Positions 7,071-13,707 of a stretch of 35,933 nt of DNA are shown one piece after another; the first letter of the stretch is position 1; the number at the start of each line of letters is the position of its first letter. The position numbers were made by a program, and so were the translations under genes. The notes under the pieces were generated by a model. That model did not search any database and had not been told where the DNA came from. It saw nothing but the letters and a program-made list of their open reading frames with translations. The stretch is from Algoriphagus sp. (GTDB lineage: Bacteria; Bacteroidota; Bacteroidia; Cytophagales; Cyclobacteriaceae): NCBI GenBank assembly GCA_018336015.1, contig JAGXQZ010000015.1, positions 1 through 35,933 on the forward strand, read 5' to 3'.

Positions 7071-8750
7071 ATGGCAAATGAAGCGTTTGACGCAATCGTA
7101 GTTGGGTCAGGGATTAGCGGCGGATGGGCTGCTAAAGAGCTGACGGAGAAGGGGCTGAAAGTATTGCTCCTGGAGAGAGGCCCAATGGTCGAGCACGTAA
7201 AAGATTACAAAACGGCTACTCTTTCCCCTTGGGAAGTGCCTCACAGAGGCCGTCGTACCCAAGAGCATTTGAATAATCACCCCAACCTGAAGAGGGATTA
7301 TGTGCTCAATGAGCTCAACCTCGACTGGTGGGCGCACGAAAGTGATTCTCCCTATGTGGAGGAAAAGCCATTCACGTGGTTTAGAGGATATCAAGTAGGA
7401 GGAAGATCGCTACTTTGGGGCAGGCAGTCCTACCGCTGGGCAAATATTGACTTTGAAGCCAACTTGAAAGACGGCATTGCAGTCGATTGGCCTATCAGAT
7501 ACAATGACCTCGCTCCTTGGTATAGCTATGTGGAAAAATTCATCGGTGTATCCGGCTCAAAAGATGGCTTGGAAATCCTTCCTGATGGAGAATTCCAGCC
7601 ACCTATGCCGATGAACTGTGTGGAAGAAGCCGGAGCAGCCAAAATCAGAGAGCATTACAAAGGTGCCAGAACCTGGACCATTGGTCGGCCGGCCAACATC
7701 ACTCAGCCGCTACCTGGTCGTCCAGGCTGTCAGTACAGAAACAAGTGTTCCTTGGGCTGTCCTTTTGGAGGCTATTTCAGTACCCAGGCCTCTACGCTCC
7801 CTGCAGCTCAGGCCACAGGTAATCTGACTTTGAGACCATGGTCTATCGTACGCCGTCTGATTTATGACAAAGACACACAGAAAGCAACGGGAGTAGAAGT
7901 TCTAGATGCGGAAACCAATCAGACCGTGGAGTATGATGCAAAAATCATCTTCCTCTGTGCATCTGCTTTCAACTCTACCGCCATCCTGATGAGAACAGCC
8001 ACCGACATCTGGCCGGGAGGTTTGGGTTCAAGCTCAGGTGAACTGGGTCACAATGTAATGGATCACCATTTCCGATTGGGAGCCAGTGGAACTTATGAGG
8101 GATTTGAAGACAAGTATTATTTCGGAAGAAGACCAACAGGTCTCTACATTCCAAGATTCAGAAATCTAAACGGAGAAAAGCGTGACTACATCCGTGGATT
8201 TGGCTATCAGGGTGGCGCTAGCCGAAGTGGATGGAGCAGAGATGTGGCCGAGCTGGGATTTGGTGCACCGATGAAAGATGCCTTGACTGAACCAGGACCA
8301 TGGTCTATGGGAATCACTGCTTTCGGTGAAATCTTGCCATACCATGAAAACACCATCAAACTTTCTGACTCTGTGAAAGACAAGTGGGGTATGGAAGCCT
8401 TAGTCATGAATGCCGAAATCAAGCAAAACGAACTCAACATGCGTAAGGACATGATGGCTGACGCTGCAGAAATGCTTGAGGTAGCAGGATTTAAGGATGT
8501 GAAGACTTATGACAATGGTTACACCTTTGGTCAGGGTATTCACGAAATGGGTACCGCACGAATGGGTAGAGATCCTAAGACGTCTGTACTCAATGGCAAC
8601 AACCAAGTATGGGATGCCAAAAATGTATTCGTCACCGATGGTGCTTGTATGACTTCAGCAGCAGCACAAAATCCATCCTTGACCTACATGGCGTTGACAG
8701 CAAGAGCGGCAGCTTTCGCAGTGGAAGAATTGAAAAAGAGAAACCTCTAA
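7071..8750 (+). CDS. GMC-family FAD glycoside dehydrogenase, catalytic subunit (glucoside 3-dehydrogenase candidate)
   Basis: This 559-residue protein begins with the FAD-binding motif VGSGISGG (residues 11-18) and VLLLERG. The substrate region has the GMC catalytic pair H491 (GIHEMGTARMG) and N534 (AAQNPSLTYMALTARAA). C220, C226 and C230 form a CX5CX3C motif like the 3Fe-4S ligand set of bacterial FAD glucose dehydrogenases, implying one-electron transfer onward to a cytochrome. It has no signal peptide; the Tat signal is on the small subunit 12 nt downstream, so hitch-hiker export is expected. Related enzymes oxidise the C3 hydroxyl of glucosides. The cytochrome c at 1986 and DUF1080 protein at 1242 fit that reaction. 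Confidence 0.87.
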   Translation: MANEAFDAIVVGSGISGGWAAKELTEKGLKVLLLERGPMVEHVKDYKTATLSPWEVPHRGRRTQEHLNNHPNLKRDYVLNELNLDWWAHESDSPYVEEKPFTWFRGYQVGGRSLLWGRQSYRWANIDFEANLKDGIAVDWPIRYNDLAPWYSYVEKFIGVSGSKDGLEILPDGEFQPPMPMNCVEEAGAAKIREHYKGARTWTIGRPANITQPLPGRPGCQYRNKCSLGCPFGGYFSTQASTLPAAQATGNLTLRPWSIVRRLIYDKDTQKATGVEVLDAETNQTVEYDAKIIFLCASAFNSTAILMRTATDIWPGGLGSSSGELGHNVMDHHFRLGASGTYEGFEDKYYFGRRPTGLYIPRFRNLNGEKRDYIRGFGYQGGASRSGWSRDVAELGFGAPMKDALTEPGPWSMGITAFGEILPYHENTIKLSDSVKDKWGMEALVMNAEIKQNELNMRKDMMADAAEMLEVAGFKDVKTYDNGYTFGQGIHEMGTARMGRDPKTSVLNGNNQVWDAKNVFVTDGACMTSAAAQNPSLTYMALTARAAAFAVEELKKRNL

Positions 8751-8762
8751 TCTGACCAAGAC

Positions 8763-9326
8763 ATGACAGTAATGAACAGACGAGATGCGCTCAAGAGCGT
8801 AGTCCTAATGATGGGAGGTACGATGATCGGTGCCACCGCTATTTTGACCGGTTGTGCGCCGGAGTCCCAGATCAAAGACTTGAATTTCACCCCGGATGAT
8901 CTGGCTTTCCTAGATGAGATAGGGGAGACCATCATCCCGACTACCGATACTCCTGGTGCCAAGGCTACCAAGATTGGTGAATTCATGCAGATGATGATCA
9001 AGGATTGCTACGACGCGGATCAGCAAAAATCTTTCATCGATGGGGTAAACTCCTTGAGAAAAGACTTCAAAGCGGAGAAAGGTGCTGATTTCATGGAAGC
9101 AAGTCCGGAGGATCGATTAGCTTTCCTCAATGCGATGCAGGAGAAATTCAAGGCTAGTGGAGAAGAAAAGCAGCCTATCGTGATCAATATGCTTCGTGAT
9201 CTGACCGTTTTGGGTTATTTCACCTCAGAAATCGGAGCTACTCAAGCACTTCGATATGTAGAAACTCCCGGTAAGTTTGAGCCTTGTATCGATTACAAGA
9301 AAGGTGATCGAGCCTATACCGGTTAA
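8763..9326 (+). CDS. Gluconate 2-dehydrogenase subunit 3-family small (Tat hitch-hiker) subunit
   Basis: This 187-residue protein has a twin-arginine signal NRRDALKSVV (Arg6-Arg7) and then a hydrophobic run ending at lipobox L28-T-G-C31, so it appears to be a Tat-exported lipoprotein. The remainder matches the gluconate-2-dehydrogenase subunit 3 type: LNFTPDDLAFLDEIGETIIPTTD, helical core, then LTVLGYFTSEIG near the C-terminus. Such subunits carry the signal for their GMC partner and stabilise it. The partner ends 12 nt upstream. Met4 is an alternative start, since both precede the RR. A terminator at 9350 closes the operon. Confidence 0.88.
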   Translation: MTVMNRRDALKSVVLMMGGTMIGATAILTGCAPESQIKDLNFTPDDLAFLDEIGETIIPTTDTPGAKATKIGEFMQMMIKDCYDADQQKSFIDGVNSLRKDFKAEKGADFMEASPEDRLAFLNAMQEKFKASGEEKQPIVINMLRDLTVLGYFTSEIGATQALRYVETPGKFEPCIDYKKGDRAYTG

Positions 9327-9349
9327 TGATTAAGATTATTTTAACCTTT

Positions 9350-9380
9350 GCCTGTCCTTTCGGGGGCAGGCATTTTCTTT
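9350..9380 (+). terminator. Rho-independent terminator after the dehydrogenase operon
   Basis: The stem GCCTGTCC / GGGCAGGC (9350-9357 and 9364-9371, one G-T pair) has a 6-nt loop and is followed by ATTTTCTTT. It lies 23 nt after the small-subunit stop and only about 10 nt before the start codon of the next gene at 9391, so it could also act as a leader attenuator for that gene. Confidence 0.7.
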
Positions 9381-9390
9381 CCCGCTATCT

Positions 9391-10278
9391 ATGAAAAACC
9401 AACGAAGAAAATTCATTCAATCCAGTTTGCTATTGGGTGTAGGAGCAGCTGTGATGCCCCTGCAATTTTGCGCAGCACCAAAAAAAGATGAAGCCATTGA
9501 GTCTACGGCATCCAAACTTGCCGCGTTTGGGATACAATTGTATTCCGTGAAAGAAGATATGGCAATTGACCCAGTCGCTACCATCCGTTCCTTGGCAGGA
9601 TTTGGATATAAGCAGTTGGAAGGTTTTGATGGTGGAAAGGGAATCCTTTGGGGTATGCAGCCGGCCGAATTCAAAGCATTGATGACCGAATTGGGTATAG
9701 AAATGGTGGCCAGTCACTGCAATGTCTTCGAAAATCTGGAAGCTCAGGCACAGCAAGCAGCCGAAGTGGGGATCAAGTACCTGATTTGCCCGTGGATTGG
9801 CCCACAAAAATCACTGGATGAGTACCGTGCTATGGCAAAAGAATTCAATCAAATTGGGCAAAAGCTCCAATCTTTCGGATTGAAGTTTGCCTACCACAAT
9901 CACGATTACACCTTTGTCGATCTCGAGGGTCAGCTTCCACAGGATGTACTGATGAATGAGACAGATCCGGCATTGGTGGATTTTGAATTGGATATTTACT
10001 GGGCGCATGTGGCCAATGTGAAGCCCAGCGACTATTTGGCCAAGTATCCGGGAAGATTCCGGCTTTGCCACGTCAAGGATGCTGAAGCCGGTACCGGAGA
10101 TCCGCATCAGCGAGGGGTGTTGTTGGGTCAGGGAGAGATCCCTTATGCGGAGCTAATCAATCAGTCCAAAGATCTCGGAATGGAATATTTTATCGTAGAG
10201 CAAGAGCGCTTTCCTACCGGTACACCCATGGAGGCGGCTGAGGCAAATGCCAACTACTTAGCAGGGTTGGAATATTAA
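9391..10278 (+). CDS. Exported sugar phosphate isomerase/epimerase-family TIM-barrel protein
   Basis: This 295-residue protein has a twin-arginine signal (NQRRKFIQSS, Arg5-Arg6) with a Cys at residue 27 (LQFCAA), which may be an atypical lipidation site. The TIM barrel carries the family's metal-site motifs FGIQLYSVKE, YHNHDYTF, DFELDIYWAHVANVKP, CHVKDAEAGTG and IVEQERF. It is an exported member of the IolE/xylose-isomerase-like fold, probably acting on keto-sugars made by the preceding dehydrogenase. The operon terminator at 9350 lies between them, so it may be transcribed separately or by read-through. Its stop codon overlaps that of the convergent gene at 10275 by 4 nt. Confidence 0.8.
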   Translation: MKNQRRKFIQSSLLLGVGAAVMPLQFCAAPKKDEAIESTASKLAAFGIQLYSVKEDMAIDPVATIRSLAGFGYKQLEGFDGGKGILWGMQPAEFKALMTELGIEMVASHCNVFENLEAQAQQAAEVGIKYLICPWIGPQKSLDEYRAMAKEFNQIGQKLQSFGLKFAYHNHDYTFVDLEGQLPQDVLMNETDPALVDFELDIYWAHVANVKPSDYLAKYPGRFRLCHVKDAEAGTGDPHQRGVLLGQGEIPYAELINQSKDLGMEYFIVEQERFPTGTPMEAAEANANYLAGLEY

Positions 10279-10913
10279 AACATATCCTTTTGATCTGCAG
10301 ACTTGCGGAAGAGCAAAAGGAACATGACAATAACCAAAATGATCAGTAGGGCCACTTCAAATTGTGCCCAAATCTGAGAGCGATTGATGAGAACCTTGGC
10401 TTTGCTGATCAACTTTTCACCCTCTTCAAGCTGGATTTTACTTAAATTATCCAAGTCTTGCTGTGCACGGCTAATCTTCTGATCGTAGATTTTAACTTGT
10501 TCTTTGTTTACACCGGAGGAGTCCGTGTAGAGGAGGTTGTAACTTTTGATATTGAGATCGGTCTCAATGATTTTTTTGAAATCGGTCAAATAAGTTGCCT
10601 CTTGTTCGGTCAGATTGGTAGCTTCAAATTCACCTACGAGACTTAGAATCTCTTTCTCATGTTGGGAAATTTCATTGACCACCTTGGAATAGTCATAATC
10701 CAAATCACAGTGATCCACCAACTTTTGAATTTTAAATAGCTTCTCTGAAATTTTGAAAATATATCCTTCTACTACCAAGCGGTCATTATATACTTCGGTA
10801 AAGGTGCTGCTGATACTTCTGAAAGATTGTCTTTCTATCAGGTTCTTTCCATATAGCATCAGTAAAAGAATACCGATGATGATAAATGCCTGTACTTTTT
10901 TTCTCTTTAGCAC
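10275..10913 (-). CDS. Membrane protein with a four-helix-bundle (MCP-type) sensor domain and no output domain
   Basis: This 212-residue protein uses a GTG start (complement of CAC at 10911-10913). Transmembrane segment 1 is at about 8-21 and segment 2 at about 184-204. Between them lies a roughly 160-residue all-helical, charged region resembling the 4HB_MCP ligand-binding module of chemoreceptors. Only about 8 residues follow segment 2, so there is no HAMP, methyl-accepting or kinase domain. It could act by side-by-side interaction with another membrane signalling protein. Full truncation of a former chemoreceptor is an alternative, but no downstream remnant is visible before the convergent gene. 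Confidence 0.55.
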   Translation of the reverse strand: MLKRKKVQAFIIIGILLLMLYGKNLIERQSFRSISSTFTEVYNDRLVVEGYIFKISEKLFKIQKLVDHCDLDYDYSKVVNEISQHEKEILSLVGEFEATNLTEQEATYLTDFKKIIETDLNIKSYNLLYTDSSGVNKEQVKIYDQKISRAQQDLDNLSKIQLEEGEKLISKAKVLINRSQIWAQFEVALLIILVIVMFLLLFRKSADQKDMF

Positions 10914-11029
10914 GTCAGTTTCAAATTTCAGTGAGTGAATCTAACCAATTGGGTTTTTCTAAGTAAAGGACAATCCCACTAAATCCCAAAAAACCCAACG
11001 AAAATAGCCTTGAATTAGCCTTATAGGCT

Positions 11030-11818
11030 TCATTCGGGCATTTTATCATAGACCCTCACATAGTCTACTTCCATACGTTGGGGCCAGATTTTTTCATCCA
11101 CTCCCTTTTGACCACCCCAATTTCCTCCTACAGCAATATTCAGAATCAAATGGAATGGATGTCCAAACGGCCATTCTCTGTAGTCACCGCTGGTGTTTTT
11201 GAATGTGAAATACCGCTCACCATCGATGAAAAAGTCAATTTGCTCAGCTTTCCAATCGATCGCATAGGTGTGAAAATCAGTATCAAAGGTGTCAACTTTT
11301 CTCTGAGCACCTTTTTGGGTTCCTTTAGTATGATTAAATGCTTCAGTATGTACTGTGCCATGAATCACTCCCGGGTCATAGCCTACATGTTCCATGATGT
11401 CGATTTCCCCGCTTTTTGGCCAACCACCAAAGTTATTTTGCTCAGGAAGCATCCAAATGGCAGGCCAAGTCCCCACACCTTGAGGGAGTTTGGCTTTTAC
11501 CTCGATGTAACCATACTGCCAAGAAGCCTTTTCCTTGGTAAGAAGGCGTGCAGAAGAATAGCCTTTTGAAAAAGACTCCTCTTTATGTGCTTCTATGATG
11601 AGTCTTCCATTTTCAACCCTAGCATTTTTCAAGGCCGCTTTGGTATAGTATTGCAATTCATTGTTGCCCCAGCCATGATCCCCCACATCATAGCTCCAGT
11701 TTTTGGGATTGGGCAGACCATCTTGATCAAACTCATCCGCCCAAAGCAATTTGGCTTGTTGGGCTGCCATTGGATTTGCAATAGTGAGTAGTAAGAAAAT
11801 TAAAAACAGGTTTTTCAT
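11030..11818 (-). CDS. Glycoside hydrolase family 16 (laminarinase/endo-beta-1,3-glucanase-like)
   Basis: This 262-residue protein has a Sec signal peptide (about 1-20, cleaved after MAAQ). Its single GH16 beta-jelly-roll carries the catalytic motif G-E138-I-D140-I-M-E143-H, where E138 is the nucleophile and E143 the acid/base. The additional Met between D and E is the form typical of laminarinase-type members. TWPAIWMLP just before it is the conserved substrate-cleft strand. It hydrolyses internal bonds of beta-1,3 or mixed-linkage glucans outside the inner membrane. It has no carbohydrate-binding module and no SusC/SusD neighbours. It is divergent from hmgA. Confidence 0.9.
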   Translation of the reverse strand: MKNLFLIFLLLTIANPMAAQQAKLLWADEFDQDGLPNPKNWSYDVGDHGWGNNELQYYTKAALKNARVENGRLIIEAHKEESFSKGYSSARLLTKEKASWQYGYIEVKAKLPQGVGTWPAIWMLPEQNNFGGWPKSGEIDIMEHVGYDPGVIHGTVHTEAFNHTKGTQKGAQRKVDTFDTDFHTYAIDWKAEQIDFFIDGERYFTFKNTSGDYREWPFGHPFHLILNIAVGGNWGGQKGVDEKIWPQRMEVDYVRVYDKMPE

Positions 11819-11865
11819 AGGTTATGGGGTTTGAGGAAAATATAAAACTTTCCCTGATTGGTAGC

Positions 11866-11924
11866 GGTTGATTTGATCAGTCGGCTATGGTTGATTTTTC
11901 AACCAGCTATAAATGTTAATTTAG
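11866..11924 (+). promoter_or_regulatory. hmgA promoter region with possible operator
   Basis: GGTTGATTT occurs at 11866-11874 and again at 11889-11897. The second copy starts a perfect inverted repeat GGTTGA-TTTT-TCAACC (11889-11904). TTG within it (11891-11893) is 23 nt from TAATTTAG (11917-11924), a one-mismatch Bacteroidota -7 element, which lies 22 nt before the hmgA start. A dimeric repressor binding the palindrome would cover the -33 element. Confidence 0.4.
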
Positions 11925-11946
11925 CGGTAAATATAAACCCAAAAAT

Positions 11947-13110
11947 ATGGCCTATTACGTAAGGATGGGGCAAATCCCACCAAAAAGACATACCCAGTTT
12001 CGTCAACCTGACGGAAGTCTCTACAAAGAAGAGCTGGTCAGCTCCAAAGGTTTTTCAGGGATTTATTCCAATCTCTACCACATCTATAATCCCAATGAGG
12101 TCAAGTCGATTGGTGCTCCTGTTCCCTTCTCCTGGGAACCTGCAAAAGCCCATGGCTTAAATCAAACCCATCTCAAAACCTCAGGCATCGAAACGACCGG
12201 AGAAGATTACCTTTCTGCGCGAAGAATGCTCATGATGAACAATGATGTGATGATGGGGATTTGCTCTCCCAAGCAGCGAAAAATGGATTACTTTTTCAAA
12301 AATGCCGATGGAGACGAACTGATCTATATTCACGATGGGGAAGGAGTCCTATATTCCCAATTTGGAAAATTGGAGGTCAGAAAGGGGGATTATGTGGTCA
12401 TCCCACGCACGACGATTTACAGATTTGAATTTGCGGAAGAAGGTCCGCTCAGATTATTAATTATCGAGTCTCATGGACCTATTGAGACGGTGAAGCGGTA
12501 TCGAAATGAAGTGGGGCAACTGTTGGAGCATTCTCCTTACTGCGAACGAGACATCCGCCCTCCTCATGAGATCCACATTGAGCGAGAAAAAGGAGATTAC
12601 CTCGTGCAGATCAAAAAACAGGGTTTTCTCCACCAATACACCTATGGTCACAGCCCATTGGATATTGTAGGATGGGATGGCTATTTGTACCCTTATGCAC
12701 TTTCTATCCACGATTTTGAACCCATCACGGGGCGCATCCACCAACCACCACCAGTCCACCAGACCTTCCAAGCGTGGGGATTTGTGATTTGCTCGTTTGT
12801 ACCCAGGCTTTTTGATTACCATCCTTTGGCTATTCCTGCACCCTATAATCATAGCAATATTGATTCTGACGAGGTGCTCTATTATGCCGAAGGTGAGTTT
12901 ATGAGTCGAAAGGGAATTGACCGGGGATCCTTTACGATTCATATGGGAGGGCTTCCGCATGGACCCCATCCGGGGACGGTGGAGAAGTCCATCGGCGCCA
13001 AAGAGACGCACGAATACGCCGTCATGCTCGATACCCATCGACCGCTTTTCATCACGACGGATGCCTTGGAGTTTGTCGATAAAAATTACCCCATGAGCTG
13101 GACTGAATAG
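11947..13110 (+). CDS. hmgA: Homogentisate 1,2-dioxygenase
   Basis: This 387-residue cupin-fold enzyme opens the aromatic ring of homogentisate to maleylacetoacetate in tyrosine/phenylalanine catabolism. The N-terminus MAYYVRMGQIPPKRHTQFR is typical of bacterial HmgA. The iron site appears in the C-terminal half: H in PPVHQTFQAWG, the EVLYYAEGEF strand, and HMGGLPHGPHPGTVE followed by ETHEYAVMLD. Length agrees with the family. No other homogentisate-pathway gene lies nearby, so the pathway is split across the genome. A strong terminator follows directly. Confidence 0.92.
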   Translation: MAYYVRMGQIPPKRHTQFRQPDGSLYKEELVSSKGFSGIYSNLYHIYNPNEVKSIGAPVPFSWEPAKAHGLNQTHLKTSGIETTGEDYLSARRMLMMNNDVMMGICSPKQRKMDYFFKNADGDELIYIHDGEGVLYSQFGKLEVRKGDYVVIPRTTIYRFEFAEEGPLRLLIIESHGPIETVKRYRNEVGQLLEHSPYCERDIRPPHEIHIEREKGDYLVQIKKQGFLHQYTYGHSPLDIVGWDGYLYPYALSIHDFEPITGRIHQPPPVHQTFQAWGFVICSFVPRLFDYHPLAIPAPYNHSNIDSDEVLYYAEGEFMSRKGIDRGSFTIHMGGLPHGPHPGTVEKSIGAKETHEYAVMLDTHRPLFITTDALEFVDKNYPMSWTE

Positions 13111-13112
13111 AT

Positions 13113-13147
13113 AAAAAAGGCCTGAATTTCGAATTCAGGCCTTTTTT
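13113..13147. terminator. Bidirectional terminator after hmgA
   Basis: The long palindrome AAAAAAGGCCTGAATT / AATTCAGGCCTTTTTT (13113-13128 and 13132-13147) has a 3-nt loop. It begins 2 nt after the hmgA stop. On the opposite strand its arm overlaps the stop codon of the Y1-like gene by 2 nt. Confidence 0.9.
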
Positions 13148-13556
13148 ACATTCCAAGGAATTTCAGCTCCTCAAAAAGTGAAATTTCTTTATGCTTGTAT
13201 TCTTGTCGTTCAAGCAGACTTTTTTCAGCAGAAAGCCGATTGAGACTCACCGAATGCGCATGATAATCTTTGTCCCACTCAATGCATGGTTCAAAGCCAT
13301 TTTGCTTAAGTCTGTCGCAGATAAGCTCCTGTAAATGATCCACCAAATTGTCAACGGAAGTTTTCCCGGGTAGCTTGACTAACAAATGAATGTGATCCTG
13401 AAGGATGCTGTAGTGAAGTTGTTGATCGGAATGTTCCAACAAAACCAAATCCATCGCTTCCTTGATCGATGGATTCATTTCATAGCTAATCACCCGTTGA
13501 TGGTCTTTGGTCCATAAAACGAGGTGAGTCCAGATATTTGAGTGTGAGTGGTTCAT
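13146..13556 (-). CDS. IS200-like (Y1) transposase-family protein, probably domesticated
   Basis: The start at 13556 gives 136 residues beginning MNHSHSNIWTHLVLWTK, the usual Y1 N-terminus; an ATG 17 codons upstream would add a non-family extension. The metal-binding HUH motif is intact (H55-I-H57 in QDHIHLLVKL). The C-terminal segment WDKDYHAHSVS...RQEYKHKEISLFEE aligns, from memory of the family, with the conserved helix of Bacteroidota Y1 transposases. The position that normally holds the catalytic tyrosine is Leu114. Tyr120 lies one turn further on. This suggests a protein that no longer performs normal transposition. It is flanked by hairpins at 13113 and 13639. Confidence 0.7.
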   Translation of the reverse strand: MNHSHSNIWTHLVLWTKDHQRVISYEMNPSIKEAMDLVLLEHSDQQLHYSILQDHIHLLVKLPGKTSVDNLVDHLQELICDRLKQNGFEPCIEWDKDYHAHSVSLNRLSAEKSLLERQEYKHKEISLFEELKFLGM

Positions 13557-13638
13557 TTTTGGAAATGAAAGTGTAAAAATTAGAAATAAAAATTTGAAAC
13601 CCGACAAAAGTCTATGTTAAATTTTTGGGCAAATTAAA

Positions 13639-13689
13639 GCCCCCGGAATTCGCAATCATGCCTAGCTTGGCATTTTGAATTTCGGGGGC
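13639..13689 (-). terminator. Hairpin terminator downstream of pafA
   Basis: The outer arms GCCCCCGGAATTC and GAATTTCGGGGGC (13639-13651 and 13677-13689) form 13 pairs with one mismatch. An inner stem ATGCC/GGCAT lies at the tip. On the minus strand the stem is followed by TTTAATTTG, which fits termination of pafA. It is also the upstream flank of the Y1-like gene. Confidence 0.6.
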
Positions 13690-13707
13690 AAGTAAAGGGG
13701 TTCCTAA

